From the NCBI GenBank assembly GCA_002308515.1, contig DBVN01000028.1:16177-71144 (forward strand): a DNA stretch of 54,968 bases, written 5' to 3'. Positions within the stretch are counted from its first letter, which is position 1. Each line of letters begins with the position of its first letter. This document shows positions 1 through 8,649 of the stretch, piece after piece. Made by a program: the position numbers and the translations under genes. The stretch is from Verrucomicrobia bacterium UBA1263 (GTDB lineage Bacteria > Verrucomicrobiota > Verrucomicrobiia > Limisphaerales > UBA1412). The notes under the pieces are model-generated. The model saw only the letters and a program-made list of their open reading frames with translations, did not search any database and was not told the DNA's origin.

Positions 1-2
1 CT

Positions 3-1292
3 CGTGACATGCGGGAGGATCTTTACAATAAGAACCAGCAGCCGAACAGTTTTGTTGAATACAACTACGACTGGCGCAACTTCAATTTCAATGTGCTGGC
101 TCAGCCCAGAGTGAACGATTTTTTCCAAACCGTTGAGCGACTGCCGGATATTAAATTTGACGCTTACCGCCAGCAATTAGGTGTATCCCCGCTCTACTAT
201 GAAAGCCAGAGCCAGGCCGGTTATTTTAACTATCGCTATTCCAACATGGATAAGTTCCGGCCGGATGACTACAGTGCCTTCCGCGCGGACACATATCACC
301 AGATCACCTTGCCTGTCACATCGTTCGGGTGGCTCAACTTTACACCCCGTATCGGCGGACGCGGTTCTTTTTACAGCGAAAGTGAAGGCTCTTACAAAAA
401 GACAGCCAACGTAGGCCGTGCCATTTTCAATACAGGCGCGGAAACTTCATTCAAACTGACCCGTACCTGGAAGAACGCCGAGAATAAATTCTGGGATGTC
501 AGCGGTCTGCGTCACATTATAGAACCCTCTTTCAATTATATCTTTGTGCCGGATCCTTCCCGCAATTTGGATGAGATACCGCAATTTGATGAGATATTGG
601 AAACCTATCGCATGGTACCGTTGGATTATCCTGACTATACCGCGGTGGATTCCATTGACAGCGAAAACGTAATGCGTCTGGGACTGAGGAACCGCATTCA
701 GACCGAGCGCAAGCGCAGAGATGAAAACCAATCCCGGCTGGTCAATCTCATCAACTGGGCCATGTACACAGACTGGAGACTGGATCCCAGAGAAGATCAA
801 ACCCGTTTCTCGGATTTTTACAGCAGTTTGGGTTTCGCGCCGCGAGACTGGCTTTCTTTGACCACGGAAAACCGAGTCTCCACAGAAAACGGTGATATGC
901 GCGAATCCAGCAACTATCTGACCCTTTATCCCAGCCCGGACTGGAGTTTTGCTTTCGGTTACCGTTTCATGGAAAAACGAGTCATCCCGGACTGGCCGGA
1001 ACTTTACAGTAACAATCTGTTCATGGGACGCTTCACCGTGCGGCTCAATGAAAATTACGCGTTCCGCACCCGCCTCCAGTTTGAAGCCAGAGACGGCACT
1101 CTGGAAGAGCAGGAGTACACCCTTTACCGTGATATGACCTCCTGGGTCGGCGCGTTACGTTTTAAGATCAGTGAAAACCGCAACGGCCCCACTGACTTCT
1201 CAGTCTCACTGGGATTCCAGCTGAAAGTAATGGCATCCCCCAACCTGGGCGGAGATGTAGATAAGTTGAATTTTTATCAAACGATGTACTAA
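3..1292 (+). CDS. lptD: LPS-assembly protein LptD, C-terminal part (5' end outside window)
   Basis: The reading frame is open from the first bases of the window, so this is the 3' part of a longer gene; the ATG at 9 is probably internal. The protein is rich in alternating aromatic and polar strands (for example YNYDWRNFNFNV and FAFGYRFMEKR), as in a large outer-membrane beta barrel, and a segment near residues 155-185 (GLRHIIEPSFNYIFVP) matches the LptD/OstA C-terminal domain, which has a characteristic HxIEPxxxY stretch. In this family the barrel, with LptE, inserts lipopolysaccharide into the outer leaflet of the outer membrane. It is followed after 2 bases by the phosphatidylserine decarboxylase gene, so the envelope genes are probably cotranscribed. 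The family call is good; the N-terminal OstA domain cannot be seen. Confidence 0.85.
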   Translation, partial: RDMREDLYNKNQQPNSFVEYNYDWRNFNFNVLAQPRVNDFFQTVERLPDIKFDAYRQQLGVSPLYYESQSQAGYFNYRYSNMDKFRPDDYSAFRADTYHQITLPVTSFGWLNFTPRIGGRGSFYSESEGSYKKTANVGRAIFNTGAETSFKLTRTWKNAENKFWDVSGLRHIIEPSFNYIFVPDPSRNLDEIPQFDEILETYRMVPLDYPDYTAVDSIDSENVMRLGLRNRIQTERKRRDENQSRLVNLINWAMYTDWRLDPREDQTRFSDFYSSLGFAPRDWLSLTTENRVSTENGDMRESSNYLTLYPSPDWSFAFGYRFMEKRVIPDWPELYSNNLFMGRFTVRLNENYAFRTRLQFEARDGTLEEQEYTLYRDMTSWVGALRFKISENRNGPTDFSVSLGFQLKVMASPNLGGDVDKLNFYQTMY

Positions 1293-1294
1293 TT

Positions 1295-1981
1295 ATGAAC
1301 ACTGAAAAACACGCGGGCAAAGCCAATATCGCAGGCAGAAGGATGCTGTGGAAAGTGATCATTCTCGTCTTTGCGCTGATCGCGGGCGGTGTCGTTGCCA
1401 AAGCCGTAGGCAGCTTTCTCGTCGCCATCACCGGTGTTGTTATTTTTCTATGGATCCTCCTGAGCGGATTCATCCTCTACTTCTTTCGGGATCCGACTCC
1501 CGTTGTTCCCACACTGCCGGGCATCATCGTCTCTCCGGGACATGGAACCGTGGACTTCATAGGTGAAACCACTGAATCTGAATATGTCGGCGGGCGGTGT
1601 AAACGTGTCTCCATATTCCTCTCCATTTTTGATGTCCATGTCCAAAACGCCCCCGTAAGTGGTCAAGTAGAGTTTATGAAACATACCAACGGGCAGTTCG
1701 TCAACGCTATGAGACTGGAATCCTCCGCCACGAATGAAAACCTGCTGATTGGTTTCCATACGCCGGAAGGACGGAAAATATCTATCCGGCTCATCGCCGG
1801 ACTGATCGCGCGTCGGATCGTTCCCTGGGTACAGGAATATGAAACCGTTGAACAAGGCGAGCGTATCAGCCTGATACAGTTCGGCTCCAGAGTAGACATC
1901 TATCTGCCGTTGGACGCGGATATCGCGGTTCGTCCCGGAGATAAAGTTCGCGGCGGAGAAACGATCCTGGCCAAGTACTAA
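1295..1981 (+). CDS. psd: Phosphatidylserine decarboxylase proenzyme
   Basis: The 228-residue protein has two hydrophobic segments near the N terminus (about residues 18-65) ending in the conserved FRDP, and a C-terminal part with VSPGHGTVD and FDVHVQNAP, both typical of the short soluble-type Psd family. The self-cleavage site is seen as QFGSRVD, with Gly197-Ser198: the serine becomes the pyruvoyl group after autocleavage. The enzyme makes phosphatidylethanolamine from phosphatidylserine at the inner membrane. It starts 2 bases after lptD and is followed by pssA, the gene for the preceding step, so the two-step pathway is encoded together. No Shine-Dalgarno sequence is visible before the ATG. 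Confidence 0.95.
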   Translation: MNTEKHAGKANIAGRRMLWKVIILVFALIAGGVVAKAVGSFLVAITGVVIFLWILLSGFILYFFRDPTPVVPTLPGIIVSPGHGTVDFIGETTESEYVGGRCKRVSIFLSIFDVHVQNAPVSGQVEFMKHTNGQFVNAMRLESSATNENLLIGFHTPEGRKISIRLIAGLIARRIVPWVQEYETVEQGERISLIQFGSRVDIYLPLDADIAVRPGDKVRGGETILAKY

Positions 1982-2007
1982 TAACATTTATACTTTTCAA
2001 AATCACT

Positions 2008-2934
2008 GTGAAATATAGACCCTTTCGTTCAGAAAAAAATCAGGAAAACGAGTCACGTCGTTCCGAACAGGAAATCGCAGAAAACAAAGATGTTAAAATC
2101 TATTTTCTGCCCAGTTTGATGACTGTGGGCAATCTCTTTTGCGGTTTTCTGGCACTTACCAAAATCGTTGAGGCCGACATTGCTTCCGCTAACTTCGCGG
2201 CAGTGATCCGTCAGGCTCTTTGCTTCATCCTGCTGGCGTGCATTTTTGATGCTTTGGATGGCCGTGTGGCACGCATGGGCGGTGAGGAAAGCCCCTTTGG
2301 ACGGGAACTGGATTCACTGGCGGATTTGATTTCTTTTGGCGCGGCTCCGGCATTTCTGGTCCATCGCATCGTACTGGAACCCGTCTTCAGGGAAACTCCG
2401 GAAATCGGCTGGTTTGTGGCTTCCATCTATCTGGTTTGCGGTGCGCTCAGACTGGCTCGCTTCAACTGTGTCGCGGCACTGCCATCGCACAGCAGCAAAC
2501 CACCTTCCAAAGATTTTGTTGGCTTCCCTATTCCCGCGGCAGCCGGGCTTGTCGCTTCCCTGACCTTGTTCATGCTCTGGTTCCAGGATCGTGATTTTGT
2601 GGTCGGCTACTGGCGTTATTCCCTGCCGTTCATCATGGTTTTTCTTTCCTATATGATGGTCAGCAATGTACGTTATCCTTCATTTAAGCACATCAATTTG
2701 CGTACACGCACACGCAAGAATTCCTTTATATGGATCGTAGTGGCAGCGCTGGTGATCGGAGGATGCATGGTGATGAGAAGACACGTTCTGCCTGTTTTGC
2801 TGCCGATCACTTTTATGAGTTACCTGGCTTATGGTCTGATCCGTACTTGGTTCGACCAGAAAAAATCTAAGAAAAATGCTGAAGATACCCCGAAGGATCC
2901 TTCGGATAATTCCAACAACCCTGTTCATTCTTAG
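2008..2934 (+). CDS. pssA: CDP-diacylglycerol--serine O-phosphatidyltransferase
   Basis: This 308-residue membrane protein carries the complete CDP-alcohol phosphotransferase motif: D84-G85-x2-A88-R89-x8-G98-x3-D102-x3-D106. Several hydrophobic helices surround it (about residues 32-55, 68-85, 105-135, 165-260). It transfers the phosphatidyl group from CDP-diacylglycerol to serine, giving the substrate for the Psd encoded just upstream. The start is a GTG at 2008; no good ATG lies nearer the conserved region. The C-terminal 25 residues are charged and low in complexity. The next reading frame, a LysE-type exporter, opens before this stop codon, so the two are probably translationally coupled. 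Confidence 0.93.
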   Translation: MKYRPFRSEKNQENESRRSEQEIAENKDVKIYFLPSLMTVGNLFCGFLALTKIVEADIASANFAAVIRQALCFILLACIFDALDGRVARMGGEESPFGRELDSLADLISFGAAPAFLVHRIVLEPVFRETPEIGWFVASIYLVCGALRLARFNCVAALPSHSSKPPSKDFVGFPIPAAAGLVASLTLFMLWFQDRDFVVGYWRYSLPFIMVFLSYMMVSNVRYPSFKHINLRTRTRKNSFIWIVVAALVIGGCMVMRRHVLPVLLPITFMSYLAYGLIRTWFDQKKSKKNAEDTPKDPSDNSNNPVHS

Positions 2935-3014
2935 TTATTAGCACCGCATCCCTTCTTTTTATTCTCAAACCGCTTTTCGCGGGTTTCCTCAGCGGACTGA
3001 TCACATCTGTTCCC

Positions 3015-3608
3015 GTGGGGCCTATCAATGTCACAATCGTGAATGAAGGCGCTAAAATGGGATTCGGTTCCGCGTTCGCTGTTGGTGTGGGCGCGGTCAC
3101 CATGGAACTGATCTACTGCATGACAGCCTTTACGGGATTCGCGCATCTGTTTGATTCCAACATGATACGAGCCATCATGGAACTGATGAGTTTTTTGCTG
3201 GTTTCCATTCTGGGGCTGAACTACCTTCTGGCACGAAGAATTGCAGTTAAGAATTTGGGAGCTAAGTATATCGAAAATAAACTGCATCTGAGGGACGCGT
3301 TCACGGTCGGTTTTGTGCGCATTCTGCTCAACCCGGTAGTCCTGCTTTTCTGGATCACAATGGCCAGCACAGTCATCGCGCATGAATTTGTGGATATCCA
3401 CTTTACCAGCAAGTGTATATATATCACAGGAGTTGGTATGGGCTGTCTGGCCTGGTTCTGGTTCCTCGCCTATGAAGTTGCCAAGCGTATGCACAAATTT
3501 TCTCATAAAACTCTTCTGAATATTTCACGTGTCTCCGGGGCTCTGCTGCTTATCATGGCTGTGATCGTAGGACGGGATTTGACTTTAGAGCTTATGAAAC
3601 TGCAATAA
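3015..3608 (+). CDS. LysE/RhtB-family amino-acid exporter
   Basis: The protein has the LysE signature VPVGPINVTIVNEGA near its N terminus and six hydrophobic segments, fitting an inner-membrane exporter of amino acids or related metabolites; the substrate cannot be told. The first canonical start in this frame is the GTG at 3015, but it falls inside the signature and would remove half of helix 1. The same frame is open upstream to 2910 and encodes a good first helix (LLFILKPLFAGFLSGLITS), so the real protein very likely begins upstream, for example at the ATT at 2937 just after the pssA stop. The true 5' end is therefore uncertain, but the family call is solid. Confidence 0.8.
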   Translation: MGPINVTIVNEGAKMGFGSAFAVGVGAVTMELIYCMTAFTGFAHLFDSNMIRAIMELMSFLLVSILGLNYLLARRIAVKNLGAKYIENKLHLRDAFTVGFVRILLNPVVLLFWITMASTVIAHEFVDIHFTSKCIYITGVGMGCLAWFWFLAYEVAKRMHKFSHKTLLNISRVSGALLLIMAVIVGRDLTLELMKLQ

Positions 3609-3702
3609 AGATAAACCCGTTCTTGACCTGGCAGGCCGGATGGAGTAAGTTTGCGGGAGATAAGTTATCGAATGATCTTATTGCTTACGCTTTTACAGCT
3701 TT

Positions 3703-5043
3703 ATGAAAAATAATATCCTTTATTGGTCTATTGTCTCTTCATTAGCCGGATTCATTTTCGGTTTTGATACGATCGTCATCTCCGGCGCAGAACAGCAGAT
3801 ACAGTCTCTTTGGCATCTTAGCTCCGGGATGCATGGGGTAGCGATCGCGTCCGCCTTGTACGGAACCATTATTGGTTCTCTGTTAAGTGCCTGGCCTTCT
3901 GACAGGTTTGGGCGAAAGAAAACTCTGCTGTGGATCGGTATTTTGTATTTCGTCTCTGCTGTGTGGTCCGGTTTGGCGCATAATGTTTACGCCCTGATCC
4001 TGGCTCGCGCCATCGGTGGTCTAGGCATCGGCATTTCCACTGTAGCCGCTCCACTTTATATCGCAGAAATCGCTCCGGCTGAGACACGTGGACGTTTGAC
4101 CGCTCTGTTCCAGTTCAATCTTGTGTTCGGCATTCTGATTGCCTTCCTCTCCAATTACTTCTTAGGAAAATATCTGGATGTTTCCGTTGCCTGGCGCTGG
4201 ATGCTCGGTGTGGAAGGTATTCCCGCCATTATCTACACTCTGCTCTGCTTCAAGATCCCTGAAAGTCCCCGTTGGCTCATCGGTAAACGCAACAACCGCG
4301 CCGAAGCCAAGACCGTTCTTCAGGCCATTCGTCCCAAGGCAACAGAACAGGAACTGGAAGCACAAATGGATGAGATCGCACTTTCCTTCACCAGCAAAGC
4401 CTCCACAGAACGTTTCTGGACCTGGAAACTGCATCTGCCCATTTTACTGGCCTTTTTCATTGCCTTTTTCAATCAGCTTTCCGGTGTGAACGCGATCCTC
4501 TATTTCGCGCCCCGCATTTTTGAAATGACCGGTTTAGGCTCCAGTGCCGCGCTGTTGCAGTCCGTTGGCATTGGTATTTTCAATTTCATCTTCACCTTTG
4601 CGGGCGTTTGGTTGATAGATCGTCTGGGGCGGAAAACTCTTCTTTACATCGGCGCGTTTGGTTATATCGCCTCTTTGACACTGATCGGATGGGCATTCCA
4701 TACCGGACACATGGCGATCGTCCCCTACTGCACATTCGCCTTTATCGCCTCTCATGCCGTAGGGCAAGGCGCGGTCATCTGGGTCTTTATCTCCGAAATA
4801 TTCCCCAACCGCTTCCGTGCAGAAGGCACTTCGCTGGGCTGTTCCACTCACTGGATATTCGCGGCTTTGATCACCACTTTCTTCCCGAAAGCGGTCACCG
4901 CGTTCCAGCCGGAACATATCTTCTTCTTCTTCGCGGGAATGATGGTACTGGAAGTCATCTGGATCAAGACCATGGTTATTGAAACCAGAGGCGTTCCTCT
5001 GGAAGAGATCCAAAAACGCCTGGGCATTAGTTCAATGAAATAG
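3703..5043 (+). CDS. Sugar-porter family MFS transporter (XylE/GalP-like)
   Basis: The 446-residue protein has 12 predicted membrane helices and the full set of sugar-porter motifs: DRFGRKK after helix 2, IPESPRWLIG before the central loop, IDRLGRKT after helix 8, VFISEIFPNRFRAEG and a final ETRGVPLEEI. In this family such proteins bring in hexoses or pentoses with protons. The gene stands alone, followed by a strong bidirectional terminator at 5061. A TTGACC hexamer at 3623 with a poor -10 (TAAGTT, 17 bases on) may be part of its promoter. The exact sugar cannot be told; the glycosidases elsewhere in the window would fit arabinose or galactose, but this is only an inference. Confidence 0.9.
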   Translation: MKNNILYWSIVSSLAGFIFGFDTIVISGAEQQIQSLWHLSSGMHGVAIASALYGTIIGSLLSAWPSDRFGRKKTLLWIGILYFVSAVWSGLAHNVYALILARAIGGLGIGISTVAAPLYIAEIAPAETRGRLTALFQFNLVFGILIAFLSNYFLGKYLDVSVAWRWMLGVEGIPAIIYTLLCFKIPESPRWLIGKRNNRAEAKTVLQAIRPKATEQELEAQMDEIALSFTSKASTERFWTWKLHLPILLAFFIAFFNQLSGVNAILYFAPRIFEMTGLGSSAALLQSVGIGIFNFIFTFAGVWLIDRLGRKTLLYIGAFGYIASLTLIGWAFHTGHMAIVPYCTFAFIASHAVGQGAVIWVFISEIFPNRFRAEGTSLGCSTHWIFAALITTFFPKAVTAFQPEHIFFFFAGMMVLEVIWIKTMVIETRGVPLEEIQKRLGISSMK

Positions 5044-5060
5044 CCCGATTCAAAACCACA

Positions 5061-5096
5061 AAAAATCCCCGGCAAAACGTCGGGGATTTTTTGTTT
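5061..5096. terminator. Bidirectional rho-independent terminator
   Basis: An 11-base stem, AAAAATCCCCG (5061-5071) with CGGGGATTTTT (5081-5091), has a 9-base loop and a T-run on both strands. It ends the MFS gene on the plus strand and the orphan gene at 5157-5942 on the minus strand. Confidence 0.9.
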
Positions 5097-5156
5097 TCAA
5101 ATGGTTTTATTCCAAAGTCACAATTAGAAATTCCTCTTCAAATAACGATTTTGGAT

Positions 5157-5942
5157 TTAAGGAAAACAGAAAATTTCTTCTATTCGCTTATAAACAAACT
5201 GTATTTCCATTCCTATTTCACTCTGTAAAAACTGATTTGATTCACCTCGCAGATATAGGTAGAACCACCAAATAATATCATCACTTAACCATTTTAACTC
5301 TTCTGAATACCCTTTCTGATATATCTGCTGGAATTTAAAAACATAATTCTTCAAATCGTTATGTTCAGGGAATGGTTCATTTTCCAATGTTGCAATGATC
5401 GCGTCCAATTTGGGCAAGATAGTCTGCTTCAATTCTTTTATCATATAACGATCACGATCCTCATAAGATACTATTTCCAATGAAGGAATAAAACGATGAA
5501 GTATTTCATATTCTTCCTTTGATATATTCAAATGAGTTGTGTAATCGTAAGGCATGATATATAAAACATCTTCCTTGCTGTTTCTTTCAAATACAATGGT
5601 ATTGATTGAACAACCAAACAGTGTTCTTGCATATAGATCGGCAGTGTATAATCCTGAATCCTGAGTTTTGAGCAACTGGATTATTTCATCGGATATTTTG
5701 CACCGCGCTAATGTTTGTTGTGTTGCGTCTTTAGATTTGTTTGAAGAAGTAAATTGGATTGCTTCCAGATGGAGTAAATCTTTGAAAAAATTCGGTACTT
5801 TGGATAAATCTGTTTTCCCTAAATCAAGGAACTCAAATAAAATGCTAGATGAGAATCGCTGTGCAAATTCGATCAACTGCTGATAGATAACACCAACAGG
5901 TTCTTTCATTACCCAAAACTCTTTCAAATTATTTTTTAGCAT
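5157..5942 (-). CDS. Hypothetical protein, A+T-rich orphan
   Basis: I do not recognise this 261-residue protein. It is probably soluble and alpha-helical, with no signal peptide or membrane segment, and it has charged helices (for example KELKQTILPKLDAIIATLE) and a tryptophan-rich segment (LSDDIIWWFYLYLRG) near residues 225-240. Its base composition is clearly more A+T-rich than the flanking transporter and pheA genes, which suggests recent gain. It lies between the bidirectional terminator and pheA. The start is the ATG at 5942 in an A+T-rich leader with no Shine-Dalgarno sequence. It could be a lone accessory protein of an immunity or stress type, but nothing in it shows that. Confidence 0.65.
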   Translation of the reverse strand: MLKNNLKEFWVMKEPVGVIYQQLIEFAQRFSSSILFEFLDLGKTDLSKVPNFFKDLLHLEAIQFTSSNKSKDATQQTLARCKISDEIIQLLKTQDSGLYTADLYARTLFGCSINTIVFERNSKEDVLYIMPYDYTTHLNISKEEYEILHRFIPSLEIVSYEDRDRYMIKELKQTILPKLDAIIATLENEPFPEHNDLKNYVFKFQQIYQKGYSEELKWLSDDIIWWFYLYLRGESNQFLQSEIGMEIQFVYKRIEEIFCFP

Positions 5943-5987
5943 TTTTATTTAATTTTAGTAATAGAAAGAGACCCCTTTTCCTTGGTA

Positions 5988-7097
5988 TCAGAGCCACTCG
6001 GATTCAGGATAGGAACCAAGGATCTTGACGTAAGCGCCCAAATGTTCCAGTTCATCGATCGCAAGCGCCACTTCCGTATCCTCAGTATGTCCTTCAATGT
6101 CCAGGAAGAAATAGTATTCCCACGCTTTGCGCTTGTTAGGACGGGACTCGATACGGGTCATATTCACCTTGTGACGTGTGAAAGGTTCCAAAGCCTTGAA
6201 CAAGGAACCAACTCTGTCCGGAACACTGATCATCAAACTGCTGCGATCCTTACCTGTTCGGGGCGGACACTGGCGGCCTAAGACCAGGAACCGGGTGCAG
6301 TTCGCCTGACTATCCTGAACATTATCCTCCAGAATATCCAAATCATAAGTTTCAGCGGCCATCGAGCTAGCCAGCGCCGCTCCTTCCGGATCTTTAGAGG
6401 TCAGCTCCGCCGCGCGCGCGGTGGAAGATGTCTCCATAATCTCCACATGCGACAAACTTCGCTGAATCCAAAAACGACACTGAGCCAGCGCCTGCGGATG
6501 GGAATACACACGCTTGACTTGATCCCGGCGGCAGCGCCCGATGAGACATTGACGGATGGGCATCATGATCTGAGCCACGATCTTCAAATGGGTATCCACC
6601 AGCATATCCAGTGTATTGTTCACAATACCTTCTGTCGAATTCTCAACAGGAGCTACACCGTAATCCGCACGGCCTTTGCCGACTTCGGTAAAGACATCCG
6701 CTACTGTCCTCTGCGGGATATACGTTAAACTGGTGCCAAAGCGTTTTAACGCAGCCTGATGCGTAAAGGTTGCCTCTGGTCCCAGGTAAGCCACCACCAG
6801 CGTCTTCTGCAACGACAACGCAGCTGACATCACTTCCCGGTAAATGGCGCACAAGGATTCATCTTTCATCGGACCTTGGTTCAGGGACTTTACACGATCA
6901 AAAACATCCCTCTCACGGTGCGGAGCGTAGATTTCCTGACCATTTCTGATTTTGATCTCACCAATGCCCAGCGCGTGGCGGATCCGTTCATTCAGCAGCT
7001 GAACGATTTCTGCGTCCAGACGATTAATTTCCTTACGATGGAGTGTCAATTCTTGCTCAATCGAGGAACTTGTTAAAGGATTTTCCGGGGAAGACAT
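5988..7097 (-). CDS. pheA: Bifunctional chorismate mutase / prephenate dehydratase (P-protein)
   Basis: Three domains are visible in 369 residues: an AroQ-type chorismate mutase (about 12-95, with LDAEIVQLLNERI and the downstream YAPHRERDVFDRV), a prephenate dehydratase (about 98-275, starting VAYLGPEATFTH, with VAPVENSTEG and the TRF motif in ANCTRFLVLG), and a C-terminal ACT domain (about 285-360, with the ESRP motif). It converts chorismate to prephenate and then to phenylpyruvate, on the way to phenylalanine. The ESRP and ACT part implies feedback inhibition by phenylalanine, as known for the family. It is the last gene of a minus-strand run starting at ymdB, only 5 bases after scpB. Confidence 0.96.
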   Translation of the reverse strand: MSSPENPLTSSSIEQELTLHRKEINRLDAEIVQLLNERIRHALGIGEIKIRNGQEIYAPHRERDVFDRVKSLNQGPMKDESLCAIYREVMSAALSLQKTLVVAYLGPEATFTHQAALKRFGTSLTYIPQRTVADVFTEVGKGRADYGVAPVENSTEGIVNNTLDMLVDTHLKIVAQIMMPIRQCLIGRCRRDQVKRVYSHPQALAQCRFWIQRSLSHVEIMETSSTARAAELTSKDPEGAALASSMAAETYDLDILEDNVQDSQANCTRFLVLGRQCPPRTGKDRSSLMISVPDRVGSLFKALEPFTRHKVNMTRIESRPNKRKAWEYYFFLDIEGHTEDTEVALAIDELEHLGAYVKILGSYPESEWL

Positions 7098-7102
7098 AAA
7101 AA

Positions 7103-7858
7103 CTATTCTTGGTTAGAGTTTGAATCAGTATTCGGTTCTGTATTTTTCGCTTCTTCCGAATTTTCAGTTTCGGGCACATTATCTATCGGTTTGCCAGAAG
7201 GATCTAAAGGCAATTCGGTTTGAGCCGTTTCTTCGCTATCCGTATCAGGGACAACTGTCTGGAGCGGAGCCGGTGTATAGCGCCGTAATTCGGAAGCGTC
7301 GGGCAAATCATCCAGCGAGGCTATCCCAAAGTATTGTAGGAAATCAGATGTCGTTCCATATAAAGTAGGTCTCCCCGGCAAATCGGCTTTGCCTCGTTGC
7401 TCCACCAGTTTGCGTTCCAGTAAAGTTCCAATCACTCCATCCACGGAAACGCCGCGAATCTCTTCCATCTCCGCTCGTGTCATGGGCTGACGATAGGCAA
7501 TGATAGCCAATGTTTCCAGCGCTGGCAGTGTCAAACGAGGCGGACGAGGTTTTTCTCCCGTGAGAAAACGAATCCAAGGCGCGTATTCAGATTGGCAAAC
7601 AAACTGCCAACTGCCTGCCACACAGGTCAATCTCCAGGATCTTCCCAGTGCTTCATATTCATCCCTGAGAATATTCAGTTCCTGTTCGATCTCATTCGGT
7701 TTGAGTTTTTTGAATGCCTTGATCGCGAGATCTTCGCTTTTATCCGCGACTCCGCTGAATACTTGTCTGATCTCGCCTATAGAGAGAGGTCTCGGAGATG
7801 CGAAAAGAAGGGATTCAAGGATTGATTTTACTTCGTAATTCATATTATTCAGCGGCAT
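7103..7858 (-). CDS. scpB: Segregation and condensation protein B
   Basis: The 251-residue protein has the tandem winged-helix arrangement of ScpB, with LESLLFASPRPLSIGEI at the start and the typical LETLAIIAYRQPMTRAEME and EIRGVSVDGVIGTLLERKLV in the second domain. The last 60 residues are an acidic, proline-, glutamate- and asparagine-rich tail probably without fixed structure. ScpB pairs with ScpA and SMC in the condensin-like complex that compacts and segregates the chromosome. The gene overlaps the end of scpA by 14 bases, which is the usual order and suggests coupled translation. Confidence 0.95.
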   Translation of the reverse strand: MPLNNMNYEVKSILESLLFASPRPLSIGEIRQVFSGVADKSEDLAIKAFKKLKPNEIEQELNILRDEYEALGRSWRLTCVAGSWQFVCQSEYAPWIRFLTGEKPRPPRLTLPALETLAIIAYRQPMTRAEMEEIRGVSVDGVIGTLLERKLVEQRGKADLPGRPTLYGTTSDFLQYFGIASLDDLPDASELRRYTPAPLQTVVPDTDSEETAQTELPLDPSGKPIDNVPETENSEEAKNTEPNTDSNSNQE

Positions 7859-8588
7859 CTAAAATATCTATTTCACCAAAGGCATGAGACTGCTCCACCC
7901 GAATCTCATGCAAACGCGCCAGTTCCAAAACAGCCAGAAAAGTCACCACCACTTCAAAACGAGTATAAGACTGCTCCAGAAGTTCCAGGAAATTTACCTT
8001 TTTCTTCTCTCTCAGCACGTTTTTGAGAAACGTTATCTTCTCGCGAACAGTCCAGCGTTCTCCCACGATCTCCTGTGGGACACCCCGTTCCTTCATCCGT
8101 GCCAGGACATCATTGACAGCTTGCAGGAGATCCATCAATGTGATCTTAGGTCCTTGCTGTTCAAAATCATCCGGAGGAAATTCCTGTTTTACGGATTGAT
8201 GCGGAAAACAATTTTCCTGTTCAGCTTCACAGCGCTGGAGTTCACTTGCAGCTTCTTTAAACTTCTTGTATTCAACAAGCTTACGAATCAATTCCCAACG
8301 AGGATCCACATTATTTTCCTCGTCCAGATCCGTCAGCGGTCGCTGATCTACCGGCAGCAACTCTTTGCTTTTGATCCAAATCAAAGTAGCCGCCATCACA
8401 ACAAACTCTCCAGCAACATCCAGATCCAGACGTTTCATCTGTTCCAGGTATTCCACAAACTGAGTCGCAATCCGTGTGAGGTTGACCTCGTAAATATCCA
8501 CTTCCTCCTTTTTGATGAGATAAAGGAGCAAGTCCAGAGGACCTTCAAAAACAGGTAGTTGTATCTTGTACTCAGCCATGGTGAACAC
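7845..8588 (-). CDS. scpA: Segregation and condensation protein A
   Basis: This 247-residue kleisin has the family's N-terminal signature FEGPLDLLLYLIKKEEVDIYEVNL, shown here from about residue 14, a middle linker rich in charged residues, and a C-terminal winged helix (TFLAVLELARLHEIRVEQ). It bridges SMC heads and binds ScpB, whose gene overlaps its 3' end. The ATG at 8588 gives MFTMAEYKIQLPVF; the second ATG at 8579 would fit equally well. The gap of 61 bases to xseA upstream contains no clear promoter. Confidence 0.95.
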   Translation of the reverse strand: MFTMAEYKIQLPVFEGPLDLLLYLIKKEEVDIYEVNLTRIATQFVEYLEQMKRLDLDVAGEFVVMAATLIWIKSKELLPVDQRPLTDLDEENNVDPRWELIRKLVEYKKFKEAASELQRCEAEQENCFPHQSVKQEFPPDDFEQQGPKITLMDLLQAVNDVLARMKERGVPQEIVGERWTVREKITFLKNVLREKKKVNFLELLEQSYTRFEVVVTFLAVLELARLHEIRVEQSHAFGEIDILDAAE

Positions 8589-8649
8589 ATTTCGGCAAAA
8601 AGCCGTGACTATTTTTTCACAGAGAACGGGAAAATGCGAGCATTCTCAT

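Noticed and set aside
3623..3651. TTGACC-17-TAAGTT as promoter of the MFS gene
   Set aside because: The -10 box matches only three of six positions; it is mentioned in the gene entry but not listed.
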